Below are positions 8,381-16,506 of a DNA stretch of 32,066 bases, piece by piece. Source of the stretch: Elusimicrobiaceae bacterium. GTDB taxonomy: Bacteria > Elusimicrobiota > Elusimicrobia > Elusimicrobiales > Elusimicrobiaceae. Where the stretch lies: NCBI GenBank assembly GCA_017468055.1, contig JAFUJU010000004.1, positions 1 through 32,066 on the forward strand, given 5' to 3'. Every line of letters starts with the position of its first letter. The stretch's first letter is position 1. The notes under the pieces were generated by a model. It ran no database searches. It was not told the DNA's origin and saw only the letters and a program-made list of their open reading frames with translations. The position numbers were made by a program, and so were the translations under genes.

Positions 8381-8407
8381 AAAAACCAGACAAAAGTCTG
8401 GTTTTTT
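8381..8407 (+). terminator. Terminator after tRNA-Asn
   Basis: AAAAACCAGAC, a 4-nt loop and GTCTGGTTTTTTT form a typical intrinsic terminator four bases after the tRNA. Confidence 0.9.
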
Positions 8408-8434
8408 TATGTTTTAACTGTATATAAAGCAACC

Positions 8435-8462
8435 AAAAACCTCGGTGTTAACCGAGGTTTTT
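8435..8462. terminator. Terminator of the basic secreted protein gene (bidirectional)
   Basis: A 12-bp stem (8435-8446 with 8451-8462) with loop GTTA and A/T flanks lies just beyond the minus-strand stop at 8467. Confidence 0.85.
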
Positions 8463-8466
8463 ATTT

Positions 8467-8790
8467 TTATTTTTTCCCCCCTTTAGATTTTCCTTTGTGA
8501 GCGGGAGCTTTCTCTTTTTTTCCCTGCTGTTTATGTTTAGTGGGTTTTTGTGCTTTAGGCGGCTTCGGCTTATGCTCTTTTTTTACCACCGGTTTATGAG
8601 GTTTGTGTAGTACCGTATGATGAATCACCGGTTTTGGGGCATGATAATGCGGGTGTCTGGGACCGTCATTTACCACCATGACCGAAGGCATAAAATAAGA
8701 CGTGGTCACATTTCCGTCGGAGGACACGGTTACCATTCCCCCCATACCTACCGTGCTCATCAGTGCAAGTGCAAGTGCTCCTTTAATCAT
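8467..8790 (-). CDS. Small secreted Lys/His/Pro-rich protein, unknown function
   Basis: 107 residues when started at the ATG at 8790, which has AAGGAGG eight bases upstream. An upstream in-frame ATG (8826) lacks such a site and would disrupt the signal peptide. Residues 1-18 (MIKGALALALMSTVGMGG) look like a signal peptide. A short beta-like stretch follows, then about 60 residues made almost only of Lys, Pro, His, Gln and Gly. The protein is strongly basic and probably disordered. It could bind polyanions, nucleic acid or metal at the cell surface, but nothing in the sequence proves this. No family recognised. Confidence 0.75.
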   Translation of the reverse strand: MIKGALALALMSTVGMGGMVTVSSDGNVTTSYFMPSVMVVNDGPRHPHYHAPKPVIHHTVLHKPHKPVVKKEHKPKPPKAQKPTKHKQQGKKEKAPAHKGKSKGGKK

Positions 8791-8916
8791 AAGTACACCT
8801 CCTTTTGTTATATAGATAAAACACATCCTCTTTGCTTTTTATTGCAAATAACTAATACTTTTTACACCTTGTCCATCAAAAAACAATAAGCTACACTATA
8901 ATACACAGGAGGAAAT

Positions 8917-9315
8917 ATGACTAAAATTTTATCTACCTATATCGGCGACGGAAAAACCACCCTTACACATGAACCGACCGGAGCCCAAATCCAAACAGAT
9001 CTTCCGCCGGATAACGGTGGAAAAGGACGCCTTTTTTCGCCTACGGATTTATTGGCCTCGGCTTTTGCCTCTTGCATACTTACCATTATGGGCAAAATGG
9101 CCGAACGGAATGGCGAAAAATTGGAAGGAGCCTGTATTGAAATTGAAAAAGTAATGGCCCAAAATCCAAGAAGAATCGGAGAATTTATTTTACACATTAC
9201 ATTCCCTCCATATTTTACCCCTTCTCAAAAACAACGCTACTTGGGCGCCGTACAGGCTTGTCCGGTACATCAAACTTTACGAGAAGATATAAAAATTACC
9301 ATACATACAGACTAA
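8917..9315 (+). CDS. OsmC family protein (first of a tandem pair)
   Basis: 132 residues with the OsmC/Ohr fold pattern. FSPTDLLASAFASC carries the first conserved Cys and QACPVH the second. In characterised Ohr/OsmC proteins these two cysteines reduce organic hydroperoxides. Whether this protein is a peroxidase or belongs to the wider OsmC-like group is not decidable here. The RBS is AGGAGG, and a TATAAT lies at 8897-8902. The next gene starts 12 nt after the stop, so the two form an operon. Confidence 0.9.
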   Translation: MTKILSTYIGDGKTTLTHEPTGAQIQTDLPPDNGGKGRLFSPTDLLASAFASCILTIMGKMAERNGEKLEGACIEIEKVMAQNPRRIGEFILHITFPPYFTPSQKQRYLGAVQACPVHQTLREDIKITIHTD

Positions 9316-9327
9316 AAGGGGGACAAC

Positions 9328-9717
9328 ATGAGCAGCATCATTAATTGCAGTTATACGGGCAATACCCGTGTTTATATTAAAAAAGAGGGTACGGCTGACA
9401 TTTTACACACCGCTCACGATAACAAACAAGAGTTTGTAACACCGGGGGATATGTTGGTGGCGGCACTGGGGGCCTGTACCTTGACGATGATGAGTGTGGT
9501 GGCAGAAAAGGCCGGCGAAAAACTGGACGGGGCTAATATCTGCTTAAATCCGCACTTCGGTGCTAATTTGGAAGGGCTACAAGAGATCAGCCTGCACGTT
9601 ATTTTTCCGGCCGGATTGAGCGAAACCGTACGAAAAAAATGTCTGGCAGCGGCAAAAACTTGTCCGGTACATAAAAGCCTGAACCCAAATATCAAATTTA
9701 GCATTACTGCCGAGTAA
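9328..9717 (+). CDS. OsmC family protein (second of a tandem pair)
   Basis: 129 residues. It has VTPGDMLVAALGAC with the first conserved Cys and KTCPVH with the second. It is only moderately similar to its neighbour at 8917, so the tandem duplication is old or the genes were brought together. The start is preceded by AAGGGGG. A strong terminator follows the stop. Confidence 0.9.
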   Translation: MSSIINCSYTGNTRVYIKKEGTADILHTAHDNKQEFVTPGDMLVAALGACTLTMMSVVAEKAGEKLDGANICLNPHFGANLEGLQEISLHVIFPAGLSETVRKKCLAAAKTCPVHKSLNPNIKFSITAE

Positions 9718-9722
9718 TAACC

Positions 9723-9752
9723 AAAAGCCCTGCAAAAAAGCAGGGCTTTTTT
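9723..9752 (+). terminator. Terminator of the OsmC pair
   Basis: An 11-bp stem AAAAGCCCTGC / GCAGGGCTTTT with an A6 loop is followed by T residues. Its T tract runs into the possible -35 of the next gene. Confidence 0.9.
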
Positions 9753-9787
9753 GCGCTTCCTATTAAAATTGATACAATAAATATATG
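9751..9787 (+). promoter_or_regulatory. Promoter adjoining the start codon of the K+ transporter gene
   Basis: TTGCGC (9751-9756), 16 nt, then TACAAT (9773-9778), six bases and the ATG at 9785. There is no ribosome binding site, so the transcript is probably leaderless. Confidence 0.6.
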
Positions 9788-11167
9788 TCTACTGATTTAT
9801 CTGTAAAAGAAGCTTTTGCGGCGGCGCTACAGTTTATCCGCACCGCACTCAAAAAATATACGCTGTTTGTTTTGCACTTATCTCCCCATCAAAATATGCT
9901 GCAAGGGATTTTGTTGTATATGTTTGTTGGGTGGATTGTGCTGAGCTTGCCTTTTATGGATAATGGCGAAGTGAGTCTGATAGATAATCTTTTCACCGCG
10001 GCCGCTGCTGCTTCCACGAGCGGTTTAGCTACTGTTAATTTCGCAGAGTCTTACACGTTTTTAGGTAAATTAGTGGTATTGATTATTATGCAAACGGCCG
10101 GTATCGGATATATGACGATATCCTCTTTTCTTTATCTATCCTTTTCACACCGCTTGCGCCACCGCCATACCGAAGTATTAAATACGGAATTTGCCCTCCC
10201 CAAGACTGTACGCTTGCAAGATTTTTTAAGAGCGGTAATTATTTTTACTTTTTTGGCAGAGTTAATCGGAGCCGGATTCTTATACAACTACTTTATCCGA
10301 CATGATTTTACTCCCTTTGATGCCACTTGGTATGCGGTTTTTCACAGTGTATCTGCTTTTTGTACAGCAGGATTTAGTTTATTTCCGGACAGTCTTGTCT
10401 CTTTTGCAGACAGCAAAACCATCAATATAGTTATTTCCTTGCTTTCCTTGGCAGGAGCCATGGGCTTTATTGTAGTAACGGACCTGTTTAACCGTATTGT
10501 AGGCAGAACGCGCGAGATATCTTACACTACTAAAATTATTGTTCTTTTTACGTTAGTAGCCATCTTGCTTTCTTCTTTCTTTATCTTGCTTACTAACCCT
10601 GGTTTGCCTCCCTCTGCCGCACTCTTTCAGGCAACGGCTGCTATGACTACTGCCGGTTTTAACACGATTCCCCTTTCCTCTTTGACAGTTTGCTCATTTT
10701 TAGTACTGATGTTACTCATGTCTATCGGTGGTTCCCCCTCCGGTACGGGTGGCGGTTTAAAAACCACCACCGTTACCTGTTTGTTGGCCACCGTTTCCAG
10801 CCATTTATTCGGCCGGAAACACATCACTTTTTTAGGCAGGCAAATTCCGCTCTACCGCCTGTATATTGCCAATTCTACCTTCATCTTTTATGTATTTATG
10901 TTGTTTGTTGCCATGTTTTTGCTGACGTGGGTGGAAGATCTGCCTTTCTTGGATCTCTTTTTTGAAACGGTGGCCGCCCTCAGTACGGCCGGCGTCAGCA
11001 TAGGCGCCAGTGAAAAAATGGGCATTTTAGGAAAGCTAATCATTATCGCCACCATGATTATCGGGCGCGTGGGCGTAATTACCTTTGGTATGGCCTTGCT
11101 CAAGCGCGATGAAGATGAGTTGGAAGAAGAACAAGAACATATTAAAAGAGAGGACTTGGCTGTTTAA
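9785..11167 (+). CDS. TrkH/KtrB-type potassium uptake membrane subunit
   Basis: 460 residues. This is the ion-conducting subunit of a Trk/Ktr system. The four pore loops each carry a selectivity-filter-like Gly motif: STSGLATV, CTAGFSLFP, TTAGFNTIP and STAGVSIGA. They alternate with membrane helices, as expected for the M1-P-M2 fourfold design. The length is closer to KtrB than to the longer TrkH. The C-terminus is acidic (DEDELEEEQEHIKRED). No trkA/ktrA gate gene is next to it, so the regulatory subunit must be elsewhere. rimO follows 16 nt downstream and is probably co-transcribed. Confidence 0.92.
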   Translation: MSTDLSVKEAFAAALQFIRTALKKYTLFVLHLSPHQNMLQGILLYMFVGWIVLSLPFMDNGEVSLIDNLFTAAAAASTSGLATVNFAESYTFLGKLVVLIIMQTAGIGYMTISSFLYLSFSHRLRHRHTEVLNTEFALPKTVRLQDFLRAVIIFTFLAELIGAGFLYNYFIRHDFTPFDATWYAVFHSVSAFCTAGFSLFPDSLVSFADSKTINIVISLLSLAGAMGFIVVTDLFNRIVGRTREISYTTKIIVLFTLVAILLSSFFILLTNPGLPPSAALFQATAAMTTAGFNTIPLSSLTVCSFLVLMLLMSIGGSPSGTGGGLKTTTVTCLLATVSSHLFGRKHITFLGRQIPLYRLYIANSTFIFYVFMLFVAMFLLTWVEDLPFLDLFFETVAALSTAGVSIGASEKMGILGKLIIIATMIIGRVGVITFGMALLKRDEDELEEEQEHIKREDLAV

Positions 11168-11183
11168 ACGGTCAAGATAGCAC

Positions 11184-12470
11184 ATGAAATTTTCTTTAAT
11201 CAGTTTAGGTTGTCCCAAAAACCTAACCAATAGCGAAGAATTTTCCGCCCGTCTTATCGGAAAAGGACATCAGTTGCTTTTGGATCCGAACGGGGCAGAT
11301 ATATTAATCATTAATACCTGCGGTTTTATTGCCTCTGCCGTGCAAGAAGCGGAAGAAGAAATCCGCTATGCGCTGGAACTTAAAAAAGCAGGAGCTGTTA
11401 AAAAAGTGGCAGTAACCGGTTGTATGGTGGAGCGATATAAAGAAAAAATTTTGACAGATTTTCCGCAACTGGACTTAGTCTTTTCTATCGGAAAACAGGA
11501 GGAAATAGAAAAAACGTTAACTAAAAACGGTTTTCAAAATTCGCCTCTTCCCAAGCAGCTCTATTTACCGGAATATAAAATGAGCCTCACGGCTCCGCAT
11601 ACGGCTTACTTAAAAGTGGCCGACGGCTGCAATAATCGCTGTGCTTATTGCACGATCCCTTTTCTACGCGGTAATTACCGCTCCAAACCGATGGAAGATA
11701 TCCTACGGGAAGCAGAATTAATGGCGGAAAACGGCGTAAAAGAAATATCGCTCATTGCGCAAGACACCACCTCTTACGGGCAGGATTTGTATGCAAAGCC
11801 CTCTCTGGTGCCCTTACTTAAAAATTTGTTAAAAAACCGCAAAATCAAACGCTTACGCTTGATGTACGGATATCCGCACCGCGTAACGGAAGAGTTGGCA
11901 GAATTAATTGCCTCTACTCCGCGCATTTTTCACTATATTGATATTCCGTTGCAACATATCGCAGACCCTGTACTTAAACACATGAACCGCCATTGTGACG
12001 GGGCACAAATCCGCCGCACTTTGGATATGCTTAAAAAACGGGTACCGGATATTTCTTTACGCACAAACTTTATTGTGGGTTTCCCCGGAGAAACGGAGAG
12101 TGATTTCAAAGAATTACAACAGTTTGTTTCCGATTACGAATTTGATAACATGGGTGTGTTTGAATATTTTCGGGAGCCTGCTACCGCGGCTTATGATTTA
12201 GACCGGCAAATACCTCAAGATCTCAAACACCAGCGGCGGTTGCTGTTGGAAGAAACGCAAAGCCGTGTCATTGACCGGATTAACAAACGGATCCAAGGTA
12301 CCGTGGTGGAAGCCATTGCAGATGGGCCCACTTTCGGACGCACGTATAAAGATGCACCGGATATTGACGGACAAGTAACTTTCAGCCAACCTGTTAAAGT
12401 CGGCTCCATTTTCAAAGCACGCATCATGAAATCCACTGGTTATAAACGCACTTTAGAGCCTGTAAAGTAA
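11184..12470 (+). CDS. rimO: Ribosomal protein S12 methylthiotransferase RimO
   Basis: A radical-SAM enzyme of 428 residues that adds a methylthio group to the conserved Asp of ribosomal protein S12. The N-terminal UPF0004 domain has its three cluster cysteines in LGCPKNLTNSE (Cys10), INTCGF and VTGCMVE. The radical-SAM motif is C149-NNR-C153-AY-C156. The C-terminal TRAM domain ends at TGYKRTLEPVK. The LGCPKN signature separates RimO from the tRNA enzyme MiaB. No clear ribosome binding site is seen, which fits translational coupling to the gene 16 nt upstream. Confidence 0.95.
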   Translation: MKFSLISLGCPKNLTNSEEFSARLIGKGHQLLLDPNGADILIINTCGFIASAVQEAEEEIRYALELKKAGAVKKVAVTGCMVERYKEKILTDFPQLDLVFSIGKQEEIEKTLTKNGFQNSPLPKQLYLPEYKMSLTAPHTAYLKVADGCNNRCAYCTIPFLRGNYRSKPMEDILREAELMAENGVKEISLIAQDTTSYGQDLYAKPSLVPLLKNLLKNRKIKRLRLMYGYPHRVTEELAELIASTPRIFHYIDIPLQHIADPVLKHMNRHCDGAQIRRTLDMLKKRVPDISLRTNFIVGFPGETESDFKELQQFVSDYEFDNMGVFEYFREPATAAYDLDRQIPQDLKHQRRLLLEETQSRVIDRINKRIQGTVVEAIADGPTFGRTYKDAPDIDGQVTFSQPVKVGSIFKARIMKSTGYKRTLEPVK

Positions 12471-12496
12471 AAAACCCCGCTTTATGCGGGGTTTTT
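12470..12496. terminator. Bidirectional terminator between rimO and the PLD gene
   Basis: AAAAACCCCGC, loop TTTAT and GCGGGGTTTTT. The same 27-base sequence recurs exactly at 15034-15060. Confidence 0.9.
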
Positions 12497-12497
12497 A

Positions 12498-14525
12498 TTA
12501 AAGCTGATTTGTCAAAGCTCCTACAATAAAAGAATTCCAGCCGACGCTCCGTTCCTGCATCATTTCTTCCGAATTCAAAAAGTCTTTTTCAAACAGACGC
12601 AGCTCTAATTCTTTGACAAAGGAAGAATCGGAAATACCTAAACTCATTTCCTGATTAATAAACAAACTCATCTTATCAAAATTGGCAGATCCTACCACTG
12701 CCCAACCGTCATAAATAGCCGCTTTTACATGGCTCATGCCTTTGTAAAAATAGACACGTACCCCATTTCTCCATAATTTATTGGCCATGATCTGATTATT
12801 GGCGTCCATAATACTTACATCATTTTCGCCGGGTAAAATGACACGCACATCCACCCCGCGCCCGCGCGCCTGGATCAGTTCCCCCACAATGCGGTCATCA
12901 GAAAAATAGGCATTTTGAATATAAATTCGTTTTTGGGCGCGTTTAATAGCTTCCAACTGAGCATGAAAGATTTGCGCTTGGGTCGGCTTGGTATACAAAA
13001 GGCGCACGTCTATCATATTGGGTTTTTCTTGGTTGACGTCGCGTTGCTTCTTGCTAAATAACTTGCGGTAAGCGGCGGCATAATCCCCACCCCACCCGTT
13101 AAAAGACCACGCTTCATAAAAATTCTTTACCAAGCGTCCTACCACCGGCCCGCGCAAGGCCACCATCATATCGTGCCAAGTGTAGCGGTACTCTTCTCCG
13201 ATATTCATACCGCCCGTATAGGCAAGCTCCCTATCTATCAAATACACCTTTGTATGGTCAAAGGTAGCCCATGTGTTTAAGTGTGTACGGGCCTTAGCAG
13301 AGGAGTCTTTGCGCAAATATTGGGTAATGCTGCGCGGCATGACAAAATCTTCTTTATAGGCCAACTCCGGCTGTTTGGTAACGTTTAAAATACTGTTCAA
13401 CTCATCGGTCAACACACGCACGTCCACCCCGTCGGCCGCACGGGATTTGAGCAAATCGGCAATCTTCAAAGAATACGGATCCGTCGTAAAAATATACACC
13501 CGCGTAAAAATAGAGTGTTTCGCCCGTTGGGAAGCTAAAATAAAGTGTGGGAAAAACTCTTCTCCGTCAATTAATAATGTTACTTCCGCTTTATAGTTTT
13601 GTTTGCTGATTTTTTTATCTAACCATTGATTAAAATCCGTCAAATCCATTTCTTGACCGGATTGGTTCAAAGCGGGCACTTCTTTTAACTCTGCATAGTG
13701 CGGTGGAAATGCCGTATATACGGAAGCCCATGTAAGAGAACCCAAACGGGTGGCTGAGGTGAACGGTGCTTTCAATACCCCCAAAAAATGACTTCTGACG
13801 AAAAAAGACCATAAAAATTTGGCGGAAAAGCCCAATTGGGTCATTTCCTTTTCCAACTCATAATAAGGTGGCAATTGTAAGGGGGTTAATATTCCTTTCT
13901 GCGTATCAACATAGACAAACGGAGTAAGCGGTACATTTTCCAAACGCAATAAAAAGCGGCTATAAGGCACCCCGGCATGGCCGACCATTTCTTTGATTTT
14001 TTGATAAACCAATCGGTTAAATTCCTCTTTATCCACTTTTCCGATCAATTTTATATTCGCAGGAGCCCGGGCCAAATCTACCAAGTCCGCCTTTCCGTCC
14101 TGTCCGCGGTATAAAAGCGTTTCAAAATTATCAATAAAAATGACCCGTCCTTCCTCTTTGTTAAGAGGCAATAAAGAGAGCAGAACCTCTTTTAATACTT
14201 CCGTCCATTCCCGCCCCACCACAATCACATTTTGGGCTCCCTCATGTTCACCCAGCTCAAAAAATTTTTTGGGTTCCAAGGTGGAATACTCACTTCCTTT
14301 TTTATGATCGGCACGGGCCGAAGCTACAAAATAGAAGCTTTCCCCTTCATACTGATAAAGTAAGTACAGTTTATCTTTCCATAAAGACACTTTTTGCGGA
14401 GCAAGGACATGATTCTCAACCGAAGATAAAACTTGCTTTTTTTTGACCTGCGCAGAAGAGCAGGCACATAACAGAAAGCAGAAAAAAAACGACAGAAAAA
14501 AATGGAAGAAAGGAAATTTTTTCAT
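12498..14525 (-). CDS. Phospholipase D / cardiolipin synthase-like lipoprotein
   Basis: 675 residues. A hydrophobic leader ends in LLCAC, a probable lipobox that would place the protein on the periplasmic side of a membrane. Residues from about 300 onward hold two PLD modules. The first catalytic motif is HTKVYLIDRELAYTGGMN (H424, K426, D431). The second is HVKAAIYDGWAVVGSANFD (H599, K601, D606). Both are intact, so phosphatidyl transfer or phosphodiester hydrolysis is plausible, with cardiolipin synthase as the closest known type. The first ~280 residues after the lipobox match nothing I recognise. The start has no Shine-Dalgarno sequence and sits six bases after a -10 box. Confidence 0.87.
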   Translation of the reverse strand: MKKFPFFHFFLSFFFCFLLCACSSAQVKKKQVLSSVENHVLAPQKVSLWKDKLYLLYQYEGESFYFVASARADHKKGSEYSTLEPKKFFELGEHEGAQNVIVVGREWTEVLKEVLLSLLPLNKEEGRVIFIDNFETLLYRGQDGKADLVDLARAPANIKLIGKVDKEEFNRLVYQKIKEMVGHAGVPYSRFLLRLENVPLTPFVYVDTQKGILTPLQLPPYYELEKEMTQLGFSAKFLWSFFVRSHFLGVLKAPFTSATRLGSLTWASVYTAFPPHYAELKEVPALNQSGQEMDLTDFNQWLDKKISKQNYKAEVTLLIDGEEFFPHFILASQRAKHSIFTRVYIFTTDPYSLKIADLLKSRAADGVDVRVLTDELNSILNVTKQPELAYKEDFVMPRSITQYLRKDSSAKARTHLNTWATFDHTKVYLIDRELAYTGGMNIGEEYRYTWHDMMVALRGPVVGRLVKNFYEAWSFNGWGGDYAAAYRKLFSKKQRDVNQEKPNMIDVRLLYTKPTQAQIFHAQLEAIKRAQKRIYIQNAYFSDDRIVGELIQARGRGVDVRVILPGENDVSIMDANNQIMANKLWRNGVRVYFYKGMSHVKAAIYDGWAVVGSANFDKMSLFINQEMSLGISDSSFVKELELRLFEKDFLNSEEMMQERSVGWNSFIVGALTNQL

Positions 14526-14558
14526 ATATTTATTGTATCAAAAGCAGTAGAAAGACAA
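14523..14558 (-). promoter_or_regulatory. -10 box adjoining the start codon of the PLD gene
   Basis: On the minus strand TACAAT (14537-14532) is followed by AAATAT and the ATG, exactly as at 9785. A weak -35 candidate, TTGTCT (14558-14553), is 15 nt away. Confidence 0.55.
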
Positions 14559-14568
14559 AAATTTTATA

Positions 14569-14642
14569 TTGAAAATTTTTTTAAAATAGATATACTAGTA
14601 GTAAGCCGTATCTTTTTCCGTCGTAATTTTACCAGAAAGGAG
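14569..14642 (+). promoter_or_regulatory. Promoter and RBS of the third OsmC gene
   Basis: TTGAAA (14569-14574), a 16-nt spacer and TATACT (14591-14596). AAAGGAG precedes the ATG at 14650. Confidence 0.55.
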
Positions 14643-14649
14643 CCGTTTC

Positions 14650-15033
14650 ATGAGAATAACCTTTGAAGGAAATAAAAAGGTAAAAGTGCGCGTCAAAGAT
14701 TTTGACGTATGGACCGACCAACCCAAAGAACACGGCGGGGATGCCTCCGCCCCTACTCCGATTGACCTGTTTTTATCGGCCTTGGGAAGCTGTAGCGGAG
14801 TTTTTGTTTTAAACTTTTTAAAACAGCATTCTCTACCTGAAAACGTTTATTTAACGTTAGACCCTGTATGGAACATTAGCGACTATGTGATTGAAAAAAT
14901 CAAAGTGGCCATTCATGTGCCGGCAGATTTTCCGCCTAAATACGAAAATGCCCTTATAGAAGTAGCCAAACGTTGCTTGGTAGCCAGACATGTAAAAATA
15001 GAGCATGAAATTTCCGTAGTAAAAGAATCTTAA
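14650..15033 (+). CDS. OsmC family protein (third copy)
   Basis: 127 residues. The OsmC core is visible in APTPIDLFLSALGSC, with the first conserved Cys, and KRCLVARH, with the second. The PVH after the second Cys in the tandem pair is VAR here, so this copy belongs to a different OsmC subgroup. It is transcribed alone between a divergent promoter region and a terminator. Its substrate is unknown. Confidence 0.88.
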   Translation: MRITFEGNKKVKVRVKDFDVWTDQPKEHGGDASAPTPIDLFLSALGSCSGVFVLNFLKQHSLPENVYLTLDPVWNISDYVIEKIKVAIHVPADFPPKYENALIEVAKRCLVARHVKIEHEISVVKES

Positions 15034-15060
15034 AAAAACCCCGCTTTATGCGGGGTTTTT
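15034..15060 (+). terminator. Terminator after the third OsmC gene
   Basis: AAAAACCCCGC, loop TTTAT and GCGGGGTTTTT, identical to the stem-loop at 12470-12496. Confidence 0.9.
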
Positions 15061-15077
15061 GATCGGAAAAAATATCT

Positions 15078-15212
15078 TTAACTGAGTTTATAAAATTCCC
15101 CCCAATCTCCCGTCATATAATACTCACCGCCCAAAGACAAACAGACTTTTTTAGCCACCGAATTATCTTTGGCAGAAGCACATATAATTTTTTTCGCAGG
15201 AGAAAATTTTAC
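15078..15212 (-). pseudogene. C-terminal fragment of a type IV pilin (remnant or silent cassette)
   Basis: The minus strand between the aminotransferase stop and 15078 reads without interruption into a pilin-like C-terminus: CASAKDNSVAKKVCLSLGG, then EYYMTGDWGEFYKLS and a stop at 15080-15078. The matching end of pilin 3 is LCVGENQKGVELCKSLGG with ENYYEL, and that of pilin 2 is LCGGISAQEQSVCKSLAG with TVYYRIDG. The two cysteines, the SLGG and the final aromatic stretch align by eye. No prepilin leader, start codon with RBS, or pilin-type promoter is present. It is therefore either a decayed gene or a store of C-terminal sequence. The upstream limit is uncertain because a palindrome (15197-15223) overlaps it. 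Confidence 0.7.
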
Positions 15213-15258
15213 CTTTTCTCCTGTGTGTAAAAATACACATGACTGTAAAAGTCGTGTA
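15194..15258 (-). repeat. Palindromic repeat, copy A
   Basis: CAGGAGAAAA (15197-15206) pairs with TTTTCTCCTG (15214-15223). On its minus-strand 5' side it carries the sequence CGACTTTTACAGTCA. A related element is found at 29860-29920. Both lie directly downstream of a minus-strand gene. Confidence 0.6.
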
Positions 15259-15262
15259 CCAA

Positions 15263-16474
15263 TTAAGCCATGGCTTTTTTGATGGTCGTGGCCAAGCGCT
15301 TAATCCCTTCTACAATCTGCTCCTCCGTAGAGTAAGAGAAGTTTAGACGCAAATCATTCTTCTTAGCATCACGCGGAGGATAGAAGTCTTTTCCCGCCAC
15401 ATACGCCACTTTTTCTTGCAGAGAGATTTTCAGCATTTCTTGCGCATCTATATGTTCCGGCAATGTGACCCACAAAAACAACCCCCCTTCCGGCTTAGTC
15501 CAGCTTACACCTTGTGGCATATATTCGGCCAATACTTTCAGCATTAAATCACGTTTCTTGTGATACACTTTTACCACGTCTTGAATATGATGCTGCAAAT
15601 GACCGCTTCGTAAATAGGCCGCCGCCGCCACCTGAACAATCGGGGTAGTACACAAATCCATGGCTTGCTTTAAAATCACGTATTTCTGTATCACTTCGGC
15701 AGGAGCCAACACATAGCCTAAACGGAAGCCCGGCACAAAGACTTTAGAAAACGTAAACAGCGTAATGACATTCCCGCGCCCGCCGTCTAATGCATAAAAC
15801 GTTTTAGGAGCTACGCCTTCAAAGCGCACCTGACGGTATGGGGAATCTTCCACAATCAGCGTATTGTATTTTTCTGCCAATTTCAAGATTTCTACACGGC
15901 GTTCCTCGGGAATCGTTAAACCGTTCGGGTTTTGAAAATCCGGTACCAAATAAATAAATTTGCATGCTTTGCCGGCCTCTTTTAGCTCTTGCAATCGTTT
16001 TTCTATCGCGCAGGGAATAACCCCCTGTTCATCGCTATCCGCCCCATACACATCGGCACCGGAAGCGGCAAACGCCTGCAAGGCCCCCAAATAAGTAGGG
16101 GAAGAGGTTACAATAGCATCGCCTCTGTTCAGGAAAATACGCGCCGTCATATCCAAACCTTGCTGGGAGGCAGAGACTACTAAAAGTTGCTCCGCTTTGG
16201 CTTCAATATTTTCAGTTTCTTGCAGTAGTTTAACCAGCTCTTTTTTCAAAACAGGCTGGCCTTCCGTAGTGCCATATTGGAGGGCTTCTCTGGGAGTGGT
16301 GGCCAATACTTCTTGCAAGCTTTTAGCTACGGCTTCAACAGGGAACAAAGTGGGATCCGGCAAACCGCCTGCCAAAGAAATAATCTCCGGACGGACCGTC
16401 AATTTCAACAGCTCACGTATAGCGGAGGCCTTGATGCTTTGGGCTGTTTCAGAATATAATTTTTTGTAATCCAT
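15263..16474 (-). CDS. PLP-dependent aminotransferase, class I/II (LysN/MocR-like fold)
   Basis: 403 residues. The fold type I aminotransferase pattern includes ISLAGGLPDPTLFP near the N-terminus, QYGTTEGQPVLKKEL, VPDFQNPNGLTI and the PLP lysine in TFSKVFVPGFRLGYV (K244). A final Arg motif lies in LRLNFS. This subgroup contains 2-aminoadipate and aromatic or branched-chain amino acid transaminases, so the exact substrate is open. AAGGAG precedes the ATG. It starts 32 nt after nadC and is probably the last gene of the nadA-nadC transcript. Confidence 0.9.
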   Translation of the reverse strand: MDYKKLYSETAQSIKASAIRELLKLTVRPEIISLAGGLPDPTLFPVEAVAKSLQEVLATTPREALQYGTTEGQPVLKKELVKLLQETENIEAKAEQLLVVSASQQGLDMTARIFLNRGDAIVTSSPTYLGALQAFAASGADVYGADSDEQGVIPCAIEKRLQELKEAGKACKFIYLVPDFQNPNGLTIPEERRVEILKLAEKYNTLIVEDSPYRQVRFEGVAPKTFYALDGGRGNVITLFTFSKVFVPGFRLGYVLAPAEVIQKYVILKQAMDLCTTPIVQVAAAAYLRSGHLQHHIQDVVKVYHKKRDLMLKVLAEYMPQGVSWTKPEGGLFLWVTLPEHIDAQEMLKISLQEKVAYVAGKDFYPPRDAKKNDLRLNFSYSTEEQIVEGIKRLATTIKKAMA

Positions 16475-16506
16475 AGTGTACTCCTTTTATAGGCTCAACA
16501 AGCCCT

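Noticed and set aside
12470..15060. The identical 27-base stem-loops at 12470 and 15034 as ends of a mobile element
   Set aside because: Each sits right after a stop codon and behaves as a standard terminator. No transposase or target duplication is seen, and short GC-stem terminators recur by chance or by small duplications.
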